Source: Paracoccaceae bacterium
Lineage (GTDB): Bacteria; Pseudomonadota; Alphaproteobacteria; Rhodobacterales; Rhodobacteraceae
Direction: 5' to 3'
NCBI GenBank assembly: GCA_027069385.1
Contig: JALXER010000053.1
Location: 1 to 27,372 of the forward strand
Length of the DNA: 27,372 nt
Part shown: positions 1 through 6,922 of the stretch, piece after piece
How positions within the stretch are numbered: the stretch's first letter is position 1
How the letters are laid out: each line of letters begins with the position of its first letter
The notes under the pieces: model-generated
Database searches by the model: none
Told to the model about the DNA's origin: nothing
What the model saw: the letters and a program-made list of their open reading frames with translations, nothing else
Position numbers and translations under genes: made by a program

Positions 1-60
1 CGCCGCCGGAAAACCCCATAAGGTTGCTGTCACAGCCGTTGCCAGAAAGCTCGTCACCAT
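1..60 (-). CDS. N-terminal fragment of an unidentified protein with a signal-peptide-like start
   Basis: On the minus strand an ATG at 58-60 opens a frame running off the window edge. The 20 visible residues start MVTSFLATAVTATLWGFPAA, which is hydrophobic and looks like a signal peptide or first membrane segment. The frame is also open upstream, with a TTG at 76-78 as an alternative start. No clear ribosome binding site is visible. It lies downstream of dapB on the same strand, about 76 bp after the dapB stop. Too little is present to name it, and it could be spurious. Confidence 0.3.
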   Translation of the reverse strand, partial: MVTSFLATAVTATLWGFPAA

Positions 61-136
61 CGTGAATGCACTTTGCAAATCGCGCCAGACTTGGGTCTCT
101 AACACCACTTAAAAAGACAGTTGCTAGGTCTACGCC

Positions 137-946
137 CTAGATTCCCAGCACGTCGAGCATAGAGTACTCTCCGGGTTTGCGGTGGTGGCCCCATAACGCA
201 GCCTTTAGCGCGCCACGCGCGAACAGCATCCGGTCGGTGGCCATGTGTTTCAGGCTGATCCGTTCGCCCATGCCGGCGAAAATCACCTCGTGTTCGCCCA
301 CCACGTCGCCCCCGCGCAGCGCCGCCATGCCGATATGGCCGCGCTGGCGTTCGCCGGTAACCCCTTCGCGCGCGGGGTCCATCACCTCGCCAAGACGGGT
401 GCCGCGCCCCTCGGCGGCGGCTTCGCCCAGCATCAGGGCGGTGCCCGAAGGTGCGTCAACCTTGTGGCGGTGATGCATTTCCACGATCTCTATGTCGAAA
501 TCCGCATCCAGCGCGGCGGCAACCTGCCGGGTCAGCACGGTCAGCAGATTGACCCCGAGGCTGAAATTCCCCGCGCGGATGATCGGCGCATGACGCGCGG
601 CGGCAGCAAGCAGCGCGTAATGCTCGGGCGCAAAACCGGTGGTGCCGATCACATGGGCGGCACGGGCCTGCGCGCATAATTCGGCATGGGTAATGGTGGC
701 GGCGGGGGTGGTGAAATCCAGCACCGCGTGGCTGTGGGCGATGACCTCTAACGGGTCATCGGATACGGTAATCCCGTTGGCCTGCCCGCCCAGACATTCG
801 CCCAGATCACGACCGACCCAAGCGTGGCCGGGGGCCTCGGTCACGCCGACAAGCTCGGCAAACTCGCTTTCCTGCACCGCCCTGACCAGCATCTGCCCCA
901 TGCGCCCCGAGGCACCCATCACTGAAATCGCAGTTTTTCCCGGCAT
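137..946 (-). CDS. dapB: 4-hydroxy-tetrahydrodipicolinate reductase
   Basis: DapB reduces 4-hydroxy-tetrahydrodipicolinate with NAD(P)H in the cytoplasmic lysine/diaminopimelate pathway. The 269-aa length is normal for the family. The N-terminal Rossmann loop G-A-S-G-R-M-G is at residues 11-17. A GTTG turn is at 101-104. The family signature E-x-x-E-M-H-H-R-H-K-V-D-A-P-S-G-T-A runs from 153 to 170, with H158 and K162 matching the E. coli catalytic His159 and Lys163. The start ATG has AGGAAG about 7 nt upstream. It is divergent from rbfA with an 83-bp gap. A weak hairpin near the stop (124-140), followed on the minus strand by a T-run, could be its terminator. Identification is secure. Confidence 0.97.
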   Translation of the reverse strand: MPGKTAISVMGASGRMGQMLVRAVQESEFAELVGVTEAPGHAWVGRDLGECLGGQANGITVSDDPLEVIAHSHAVLDFTTPAATITHAELCAQARAAHVIGTTGFAPEHYALLAAAARHAPIIRAGNFSLGVNLLTVLTRQVAAALDADFDIEIVEMHHRHKVDAPSGTALMLGEAAAEGRGTRLGEVMDPAREGVTGERQRGHIGMAALRGGDVVGEHEVIFAGMGERISLKHMATDRMLFARGALKAALWGHHRKPGEYSMLDVLGI

Positions 947-977
947 TTTTGTGCTTCCTTTACCTGTTTGCCCCTAG

Positions 978-1024
978 CATTATCCCCGCCTTGGCTTGAC
1001 TTCAACACCAGTTCGGCACAATTA
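978..1024. promoter_or_regulatory. Candidate overlapping divergent promoters for dapB and rbfA
   Basis: TTGACTTCAA at 996-1005 reads TTGACT on the plus strand and TTGAAG on the minus strand. The two possible -35 boxes therefore overlap. The plus-strand box is followed after 17 bp by CAATTA (1019-1024), which would start transcription almost at the rbfA ATG (1030). The minus-strand box is followed after 16 bp by ATAATG (complement of 978-983) for dapB. These are consensus matches by eye only. Confidence 0.35.
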
Positions 1025-1029
1025 GACCC

Positions 1030-1440
1030 ATGGCTAAAAACAGATTCGAGAGCAGCCGCGGCCCGACCCAGCGGCAATTGCGTGTCGGCGAAGCAATTCG
1101 TCGTGCCCTGTCCGACGTGCTGATGCGCGGCGAAATTCATGACCCCGAGCTGGAGCACATCTCGGTCACGGTTGGCGAGGTGCGCACCTCGGCCGATTAT
1201 CGTGTCGCGACCTGCTATGTGCTGCCGCTTGGCGGGCAGGATGCCGAAGCGCTGGTCAAGATACTGGCACGCAACAAGTACGAAATCAGGCGCGCGGTGA
1301 CCAGACTGGTAAACCTGAAACACTCGCCCGAACTGCGGTTTCTGCCCGACCGGACCTTTGACCAGATTGACGAGACCGAACGTCTGCTGAATCTGGAAGC
1401 CGTCCGGCGCGATCTGGACCGCCCCCCTTCGGAGGAATAG
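1030..1440 (+). CDS. rbfA: 30S ribosome-binding factor A
   Basis: RbfA binds the 30S subunit during late 16S rRNA maturation and cold adaptation. The 136-aa product has the typical N-terminus ending in R-V-G-E-A-I-R-R-A-L, then the KH-type fold with the segment E-H-I-S-V-T-V-G-E-V followed by A-D-Y-R-V-A-T-C-Y-V, and the family's C-terminal F-L-P-D-R-T-F-D-Q-I-D. The stop is one base before the next ATG, and GGAGGA just before the stop serves the downstream gene, so the two are probably translationally coupled. rbfA next to truB is a common bacterial arrangement; here one gene is inserted between them. Confidence 0.96.
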   Translation: MAKNRFESSRGPTQRQLRVGEAIRRALSDVLMRGEIHDPELEHISVTVGEVRTSADYRVATCYVLPLGGQDAEALVKILARNKYEIRRAVTRLVNLKHSPELRFLPDRTFDQIDETERLLNLEAVRRDLDRPPSEE

Positions 1441-1441
1441 C

Positions 1442-2920
1442 ATGGCCCAGCCCCCGGCAACGGATGATCTGGCCAAGCTGCTGCTCAAGCCCGAAAAGGC
1501 TGATTTTTACTATCTGCCGATTACCAAATGCGGCAGCACCTTCATGCTTAACCTGCTTTACTATCTGGACCACGGCGAAAAATACCGCGATTCAGAATCC
1601 ATTCACCGGATGCGCGACGATTTTCCCAAGGCGGGGTCGGGCATGGGCGAGACGGTTAAGAACAGCCCGCATGCCTTTGCCATCATCCGCCACCCGGTTG
1701 ACCGGTTTTTTTCGGTCTATTTTGACAAGATTTACGGCCACGGGCCCAACAGCTTTCCGGTTGCGCAACGCGAGTTGGAAGAAGAATACGGCCTTGATCT
1801 GACCCGCGGGCTGGATGCGGCGGGGCATCGGCGCAACTGCAATATTCTGATCGAATGGTTCGACAAGAACCTGAAAGGGCAAACCCGTTTCGCCGCCAAT
1901 CCGCACTGGAAACCCCAGTCAAAACGCCTGAACCGGTTTGCACCGCTGGAGCTGGAATTGCTGACGCTGGACGGGTTGTCATGGCAATTGCCCATGTTGC
2001 TTGGCGATATCGTGCCCGACATTGCCGCCGATATGGCGGCGATCAAGCCGGTCAACAAAAGCACCCGCGAGGTCGCCCAGAGCGACATTCTGGACGATGC
2101 GCTGGACCTGAAGATCAAGAACTTTTACCGGCAGGACATGAAAACCTATATTCAGGTTGCCAACCGGTGGGAGTTGCGCCGCAATCCGGTCAAACCCGGT
2201 GCGATCCGGGTGATCTCGGCGGGCGACCTGCCGTTCTATTTTCTGGTCAACCTCAAGGCCGGATGTACCTATCTGAAAAACCTGTTTTACCTGCTGGACA
2301 AGGGGCGGCTTTTTGACAAGCCGCTCAAAATCCACGCGGGCCATAACAATGCCTATCAGGACAAAACCCCCGAAGAGTTGCGCGCCGCCGTCAGTTTTTT
2401 TGTGCTGCGCGATCCGGTGGGGCGGTTTTTCTCGCTTTATTTCGACAAGGCCTATGGCACCGGCCCGCAAAGCTTTGACTGGATAGCACGGACGCTGGCC
2501 AGAAATCGCGGCTTTGACAACAGCCCCGATATCTCGCTGGAACAGCACCGGCAGAATTGTCTGGCGTTTCTGGGCTATTTGCGCACCAAGTTTCGTACCC
2601 AACCCCTGGCCGAGGTGAACCCGCACTGGCGCCCGCAAGCCGTTATTGCCCATCGCGCCATGCAATTCGGCATGACCCCGCTGCTGCTGGAAAACCTGGA
2701 TGCGCAATTGCTGCAAATTGCCGATAACCGGATTCCCGGTCTGGAAGCGGCCATGCAGGCGGTGCGTCAGCGCAACCGCACCCATAAACCGTTTTCGGTG
2801 GCAGAAATCATCACCCCCGAGATCGAATCCGGCATAAAGGCGCTTTATCCGGAAGATTTTGACCTGTATGAGCAGGTCAAAACCATATGGGATAAAACCG
2901 GCAAACCGCCGGAAGTGTAG
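1442..2920 (+). CDS. Tandem-duplicated sulfotransferase-like protein
   Basis: The 492-aa protein consists of two related halves, about residues 22-235 and 259-490. Each half has a Lys-Cys/Ala-Gly-Ser/Cys-Thr loop, K29-C-G-S-T33 and K272-A-G-C-T276. This resembles the 5'-phosphosulfate loop of PAPS-dependent sulfotransferases. About 50 residues later each half has R-H/D-P-V-x-R-F-F-S-x-Y-F (from R83 and R323), resembling the 3'-phosphate-binding strand and helix. Each then has an N-P-H-W-[KR]-P-Q motif. There is no signal peptide or membrane segment, so it is probably cytoplasmic. The acceptor may be a surface polysaccharide, but this cannot be read from the sequence. GGAGGA lies at 1431-1436. 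It sits inside the rbfA–truB operon. The second half has diverged in the loop, so one half may be inactive. Confidence 0.75.
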   Translation: MAQPPATDDLAKLLLKPEKADFYYLPITKCGSTFMLNLLYYLDHGEKYRDSESIHRMRDDFPKAGSGMGETVKNSPHAFAIIRHPVDRFFSVYFDKIYGHGPNSFPVAQRELEEEYGLDLTRGLDAAGHRRNCNILIEWFDKNLKGQTRFAANPHWKPQSKRLNRFAPLELELLTLDGLSWQLPMLLGDIVPDIAADMAAIKPVNKSTREVAQSDILDDALDLKIKNFYRQDMKTYIQVANRWELRRNPVKPGAIRVISAGDLPFYFLVNLKAGCTYLKNLFYLLDKGRLFDKPLKIHAGHNNAYQDKTPEELRAAVSFFVLRDPVGRFFSLYFDKAYGTGPQSFDWIARTLARNRGFDNSPDISLEQHRQNCLAFLGYLRTKFRTQPLAEVNPHWRPQAVIAHRAMQFGMTPLLLENLDAQLLQIADNRIPGLEAAMQAVRQRNRTHKPFSVAEIITPEIESGIKALYPEDFDLYEQVKTIWDKTGKPPEV

Positions 2921-2926
2921 GGTATA

Positions 2927-3838
2927 ATGGCAAGACGGAAAAAGGGCCGGCCGGTTTCGGGCTGGCTGATCGTGGATAAACCGCTGGGGGTGACCTCTTC
3001 GGCGGTGGTGAACAAGGCTAAATGGGCGTTTGACGCGCAAAAGGCCGGTCATGCGGGGACGCTGGATCCGGATGCAACCGGTGTGCTGGCAATTGCTTTT
3101 GGTGAGGCGACCAAGACGGTGCCCTATGTGACCGATGCGCTCAAGGCGTACCGGTTTACCGTGCGGTTGGGGCAGGCGACCAATACCGACGACGCCGAGG
3201 GGCAGGTGATTGCCACCAGCGATGCGCGCCCGGGCGCCGACGAACTTCGCGCCGCTTTGCCCGCTTTCGTGGGCGATATCATGCAGGTGCCGCCGCAATT
3301 CTCGGCCGTCAAGGTCGATGGCGAGCGCGCCTATAAACGTGCCCGCGATGGTGAGGAAATGGAACTGGCGGCGCGACCGCTGTTCGTCGAATCGCTCGAA
3401 CTGGTGGAAATGCCCGATGCGGACCACGCGGTGTTGGAGATGATCTGCGGCAAGGGCGGCTATGTGCGGTCGGTGGCGCGCGATCTGGGGCAGGCGCTGG
3501 GCTGCTATGGCCATGTGGTGCAGTTGCGCCGCGTCTGGGCCGGACCGTTCGAGGCCAAGGACGGTATTTCATTCGAAACGCTGGACCGGATGGCCAAGGA
3601 CCGTGCGCTCGACGCCTATTTGCTGCCGCTGGAAGAAGGGCTGGCCGAACTGCCCGAACTGCCCTGCACGGCCGAGGGCGCGGCGCGGTTGCGCAACGGC
3701 AACCCGGGCATGGTGATGGCCTCGGATGTGGAATATGGCGAAGAGGCCTGGGCCTCGTATAACGGGGTGCCGGTGGCGATCGGGGTTTACAAAGCCGGAG
3801 AATTGCACCCTAATCGGGTTTTTGTCTTGCCGGAGTGA
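2927..3838 (+). CDS. truB: tRNA pseudouridine(55) synthase
   Basis: TruB isomerises U55 in the T-loop of tRNAs. The 303-aa sequence starts with the family opening G-W-L-I-V-D-K-P-x-G-x-T-S (12-24). It carries the catalytic motif A-G-T-L-D-P-x-A-T-G, with D47 as the expected nucleophile. The later K-x-Y-x-x-x-V-R-L-G-type strand and the G-G-Y-V-R-S-V-A-R-D-L-G segment are also present. The start is 6 bp after the sulfotransferase stop, and the stop is 3 bp before the next ATG, so it belongs to the rbfA operon. No anomalies. Confidence 0.97.
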   Translation: MARRKKGRPVSGWLIVDKPLGVTSSAVVNKAKWAFDAQKAGHAGTLDPDATGVLAIAFGEATKTVPYVTDALKAYRFTVRLGQATNTDDAEGQVIATSDARPGADELRAALPAFVGDIMQVPPQFSAVKVDGERAYKRARDGEEMELAARPLFVESLELVEMPDADHAVLEMICGKGGYVRSVARDLGQALGCYGHVVQLRRVWAGPFEAKDGISFETLDRMAKDRALDAYLLPLEEGLAELPELPCTAEGAARLRNGNPGMVMASDVEYGEEAWASYNGVPVAIGVYKAGELHPNRVFVLPE

Positions 3839-3841
3839 CCC

Positions 3842-4549
3842 ATGTCGCAACACCTGAACAGCCTTGGCCAACCCGTCGGCGAATCCGTGGCCTGGAAACC
3901 GGCCCGCCCGCTGCCCAATCGCGCCATGCAGGGGCGCTATTGCTGTGTGGAGCCGCTGGATATCAACCGCCACGCACCCGACCTTTTCGCCGCGTTCAGT
4001 CTGGACAAAACCGGTGCGAATTACACCTATCTTTCCACCGACCCGTTTGAAACCGAGGCAGAGCTGCGCGACTGGATGCGGGAATCCTGCGCGGGCGATG
4101 ATCCGTTCTTTCACAGCATTACCGTGGATGGTCGCGCGGTCGGGCTGGCTTCGTTCATGCGGATTAAACCGGCTGAGGGGGTTATTGAAGCAGGCAATAT
4201 CCATTTTTCGCCGCTGTTGCAAAGACGCCCCGCCGCGACCGAGGCGGTCTATCTGATGATGGCGCGCGCCTTTGACGAGCTGGGCTATCGCCGGTTCGAA
4301 TGGAAATGCGATGCGCTGAATGCGCCGTCCCGCAAGGCCGCTGCCCGACTGGGTTTTACCTATGAGGGGCTGTTTCGGCAGGCGCTGGTTTACAAGGGCC
4401 GCAATCGTGATACCGCGTGGTACTCGGTGATCGATGCGGAATGGCCGGTGATAAAAGCCGCGCTGGAAACCTGGCTGTCGCCGGATAATTTTGACAAGGG
4501 CGGCACGCAAAAGCAAAAGCTGGAATCGATCCGGAAATCCATGGCTTAG
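3842..4549 (+). CDS. GNAT acetyltransferase, RimJ/RimL-like
   Basis: This is a 235-aa protein of the GNAT fold, most like the RimJ/RimL group that acetylates protein N-termini or small amines using acetyl-CoA. Supporting features are the central beta-strand G-N-I-H-F-S-P-L-L-Q-R-R-P-A-A-T-E-A, the following helix with L-M-M-A-R-A-F-D-E-L-G-Y-R-R-F-E-W-K-C-D-A-L-N-x-x-S and the closing A-A-A-R-L-G-F-x-Y-E-G. The start is 3 bp after the truB stop, so it is probably cotranscribed and translationally coupled. The substrate is unknown. Confidence 0.88.
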   Translation: MSQHLNSLGQPVGESVAWKPARPLPNRAMQGRYCCVEPLDINRHAPDLFAAFSLDKTGANYTYLSTDPFETEAELRDWMRESCAGDDPFFHSITVDGRAVGLASFMRIKPAEGVIEAGNIHFSPLLQRRPAATEAVYLMMARAFDELGYRRFEWKCDALNAPSRKAAARLGFTYEGLFRQALVYKGRNRDTAWYSVIDAEWPVIKAALETWLSPDNFDKGGTQKQKLESIRKSMA

Positions 4550-4613
4550 GCTGGTTTTTCAAAACCTTGAAATCTATGTAATGCATTGGAAATAAAGGTG
4601 AAAAATTGTTTCT

Positions 4614-4649
4614 AACTGACCCTACTAAACCGGTTTAGTAGGGTCAGTT
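4614..4649. promoter_or_regulatory. 36-bp perfect palindrome with TACTAAACCGGTTTAGTA core (possible operator)
   Basis: Two 18-bp arms, 4614-4631 and 4632-4649, are exact reverse complements with no spacer. The central 18 bp recurs at 22231-22248. The outer half AACTGACCC reappears in direct orientation at 4686-4694, immediately before the DUF1643 start. A C-G centred palindrome with AAACCGGTTT is typical of LacI-family operators, but no LacI-type gene is in the window. There is no T-run next to it, so a terminator is less likely. Confidence 0.6.
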
Positions 4650-4696
4650 GCAAAAACGGCTTTACCCCCCGCCTCCGGCCTGTAAAACTGACCCGC

Positions 4697-5203
4697 ATGA
4701 TTACACGCACCCACCAGAAAGGCGACGCGCCCTCGACCGCAACCTATTCGGATTGCGAGCGCTATCGCTATGCCCTGACCCGCGAGTGGGAGCCGGACGG
4801 GCGCAAGGTGTTGTTTGTCATGCTCAACCCCAGCACCGCGACCGAAGTGCAGAACGACCCGACGGTAGAGCGCTGCGAACGTCGCGCCCGCGCCCTTGGT
4901 TTTGGCGCATTTCGGGTTTGCAATATCTTTGCCTATCGCGCCACCGACCCGCGCGATATGCGCGCGCAACCCGATCCGGTCGGGCCGGAAAATGACGCGG
5001 CAATTCTGCAAGGGGTGGATTGGGCCGATGAGATCGTCGCTGCGTGGGGCACTCATGGCGAGCATCTGAACCGTGGCACCGCCGTCGAAACCCTGCTGCG
5101 CGATGCCGGCACCCGCCCCAAGCACCTTGGCCTGACCAAAGCCGGGCACCCCAAGCACCCGCTCTATATCAGCTATGCAACCCGGCCGGTTTCGTGGTGG
5201 TAG
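4697..5203 (+). CDS. DUF1643 family protein of unknown function
   Basis: The 168-aa protein carries the DUF1643 hallmarks: V-M-L-N-P-S-T-A (about residues 40-47), N-D-P-T-V-x-R-C, G-F-G-A-F-R-V-C-N-I-F-A-Y-R-A-T-D-P, D-P-V-G-x-E-N-D, V-A-A-W-G-T-H-G, and the C-terminal L-G-L-T-K-A-G-H-P-K-H-P-L-Y-I. It is soluble, with no signal peptide or membrane segment. The biochemical role of the family is not known to me. It is preceded by the 36-bp palindrome and an extra half-site that ends 2 bp before the ATG, which suggests it could be repressed by whatever binds there. A conventional ribosome binding site is not evident. Confidence 0.9.
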   Translation: MITRTHQKGDAPSTATYSDCERYRYALTREWEPDGRKVLFVMLNPSTATEVQNDPTVERCERRARALGFGAFRVCNIFAYRATDPRDMRAQPDPVGPENDAAILQGVDWADEIVAAWGTHGEHLNRGTAVETLLRDAGTRPKHLGLTKAGHPKHPLYISYATRPVSWW

Positions 5204-5254
5204 GGCGCATTGTTGCTGTCAGATAACAGCATTATGCTTGAAGTACCATCAATA

Positions 5255-5273
5255 ATCCGGCAAAATGCCGGAT
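5255..5273. promoter_or_regulatory. Inverted repeat over the start of the Lrp-type regulator
   Basis: ATCCGGC (5255-5261) and GCCGGAT (5267-5273) are perfect arms around AAAAT. The repeat covers the first possible ATG (5265) and ends directly before the second (5274). Just upstream, TGCTGT (5214-5219) and ACAGCA (5226-5231) form another inverted repeat. Lrp/AsnC proteins often bind their own promoters at repeats with an AT-rich centre, so autoregulation is a reasonable inference. Confidence 0.4.
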
Positions 5274-5729
5274 ATGGACAAGATAGATCGTATTATTGCC
5301 GGAATGCTTCAGGTGGACAGCCGTTGCTCCAGCGCCGAATTGGCGGACGCGGCGGGAATTTCGGTTTCCACGGCCAGCGAGCGGGTGCGCAAAATGGCCG
5401 CGAGCGCAGAGATCACCGCGTGGCGCGCCGTGATCAACCCCGCCGCGGTAGGGGCGGGGTTATGCGCCTTTTTGCTGATCGACATGGCCTATTCGGGCGA
5501 GCAAGCCGCCTGCGCCGCCCTGACTGCGCGCCCCGAGGTGCAGGAGTTGCACCACATCAGCGGCGCGCATTCCTATCTTGCCAAGCTGCGGGTTGCCGAC
5601 ACCGCCGCCTTGCAGGTATTTTTGCAAACCGTGGTCAAGCCGCAGGACGGTGTTATCCGGACCGAATCGCTGATCGTGCTGGACAGCGCCAAAGAGACCA
5701 CCGAAATCGGCTTCGGGTCGCCGGTTTGA
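5265..5729 (+). CDS. Lrp/AsnC family transcriptional regulator
   Basis: This 154-aa protein has the family plan. An N-terminal winged helix-turn-helix begins M-D-K-I-D-R-I-I-A, with recognition region A-D-A-A-G-I-S-V-S-T-A-S-E-R-V-R-K-M at about 27-44. It is followed by an alpha/beta RAM (ligand-binding) domain with V-Q-E-L-H-H-I-S-G-A-H-S-Y-L-A-K-L-R-V. The ATG at 5274 (151 aa) is an equally good start, since many members begin M-D-x-I-D; neither has a strong ribosome binding site. Its stop overlaps the start of the LysE-type exporter. A regulator plus exporter unit controlled by an amino acid is the likely arrangement; the ligand is unknown. Confidence 0.9.
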   Translation: MPDMDKIDRIIAGMLQVDSRCSSAELADAAGISVSTASERVRKMAASAEITAWRAVINPAAVGAGLCAFLLIDMAYSGEQAACAALTARPEVQELHHISGAHSYLAKLRVADTAALQVFLQTVVKPQDGVIRTESLIVLDSAKETTEIGFGSPV

Positions 5730-6334
5730 CCGGCATTCTTGCCAGTGGAATCGCCATGGGCATTGCCGTGGCCATGCCGGTCGGGCCGATCGGGGTTCTG
5801 TGCATTTCACGCACCCTGCGCGACGGGCGTCCGGCCGGGTTGGCAACCGGCATCGGAGCCGCCAGTGCCGATGCCAGCTACGGGGTTCTGGTGGCGCTGG
5901 GCCTGAGCCTGAGCGGCGTGCTGAGCCACGCGCAAACCCTGCGGCTGGGCGGCGGAATGCTGATCATGGTGCTTGGACTGCTCGGCCTGTGGCGGTTTTT
6001 TGCAGGCGGCGCGGACCGACAGGTCATCGGAGCGCGGACGGGCCTGTTTCGCACATGGCTGACCACCTATCTGCTGACGCTAAGCAACCCGATGACTATT
6101 CTGGCCTTTATCGGGTTTATCGCCGGACTGGGCAGCGGGGCCGGCACCCGCGCCGCGCCTTTTGTGCTGGTTGTCGGCGTATTTATCGGGTCGCTTTTGT
6201 GGTGGCTGGTGCTGGTACAAGGGGTGCATCTGGTCAAGGCGCGCCTTGGGCGGGGGCTGACCCGCTGGCTCGACCTTGGTTCGGGGGTGGTGCTGGTGTG
6301 TTGGGGGGCGTTGATTGTGCTAGGGGCGGCGTAA
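5726..6334 (+). CDS. LysE family amino-acid exporter
   Basis: The 202-aa hydrophobic protein has the LysE opening G-I-A-M-G-I-A-V-A-M-P-V-G-P-I-G-V-L-C, about six membrane segments, and the internal L-T-L-S-N-P-M-T-I-L-A-F motif typical of LysE/RhtB exporters. I place the start at TTG 5726, which overlaps the TGA of the upstream regulator (TTGA). The next in-frame ATG, 5756, would cut into the first helix. The frame is open further upstream through the regulator gene, but that extension is a shadow. The 3' end overlaps convergent trmL by 15 bp. The exported substrate is likely an amino acid, inferred from family and neighbour. Confidence 0.87.
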   Translation: MTGILASGIAMGIAVAMPVGPIGVLCISRTLRDGRPAGLATGIGAASADASYGVLVALGLSLSGVLSHAQTLRLGGGMLIMVLGLLGLWRFFAGGADRQVIGARTGLFRTWLTTYLLTLSNPMTILAFIGFIAGLGSGAGTRAAPFVLVVGVFIGSLLWWLVLVQGVHLVKARLGRGLTRWLDLGSGVVLVCWGALIVLGAA

Positions 6335-6775
6335 CTGCCTGACCGCCTCGCCCAGTGCCATACCGGCGGAAACCGCCACATTCAACGAACGCCCGCCGCC
6401 GGGCATCGGGATCAGCACCGAGGCACCGGCAACGCGCTGCACATGCCCGGGGACTCCGGCGCTTTCGCGACCTACCATGATCGAATCGCCCGGGCGGAAC
6501 CCGAAATCCCATAGTGGAGTCGCCGCCTTGGTCGTTAGCAGCACAATCCGGCCTTTGCGGGCATGCCGGTACTGCTCCCACGATGCATGGCGAGTGATGT
6601 CGGCCAGATCGGCATAATCCATCGCGGCACGTTTCAGCGCGGGCACCGAAAACGGAAACCCGCAGGGTTCGATCACGTCAATGGGCACATCCAGACAGGC
6701 ACATAATCGAATCATTGTGCCAAGATTTGGCGCTATATCGGGCTGAAATACCGATAATCGCAGGTTTTCTGGCAC
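6320..6775 (-). CDS. trmL: tRNA (cytidine(34)-2'-O)-methyltransferase
   Basis: TrmL is a minimal SPOUT methyltransferase that 2'-O-methylates the wobble base of certain leucine tRNAs. The 151-aa length matches the family. The N-terminus L-R-L-S-V-F-Q-P-D-I-A-P-N-L-G-T-M-I-R-L, the SAM-knot strands I-M-V-G-R-E-S-A-G-V-P and I-P-M-P-G-G-G-R-S-L-N-V-A-V-S all fit. AAGGATG lies just before the start. It is divergent from petA and convergent with the LysE gene, overlapping its end. Confidence 0.94.
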   Translation of the reverse strand: MPENLRLSVFQPDIAPNLGTMIRLCACLDVPIDVIEPCGFPFSVPALKRAAMDYADLADITRHASWEQYRHARKGRIVLLTTKAATPLWDFGFRPGDSIMVGRESAGVPGHVQRVAGASVLIPMPGGGRSLNVAVSAGMALGEAVRQLRRP

Positions 6776-6922
6776 ATTTTCATCCTTCTTTAGGGGCTGC
6801 GGCGCAAAGTCCGCTGGACCAACGCCGCGTCAATGTGTATTTGAGCGGGGCACAGCCTGCAATAGCGGGTCCAGATTCTATATCCATCCCGAATTACGGG
6901 CAGACAAAAGGGGGACACAGAA

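Noticed and set aside
1979..3514. 511-residue minus-strand frame opposite the sulfotransferase and truB
   Set aside because: It spans two well-supported plus-strand genes and their boundary. Its composition is typical of an antisense shadow.
4614..4649. Rho-independent terminator for the preceding GNAT gene
   Set aside because: The stem would be strong, but no T-run follows on either strand, and the core recurs in a different context.
5210..5725. N-terminal extension of the LysE frame to 374 residues
   Set aside because: The extension lies over the Lrp-type regulator in another frame, has low-complexity Arg/Gly-rich content, and the LysE family begins about residue 173 of it.
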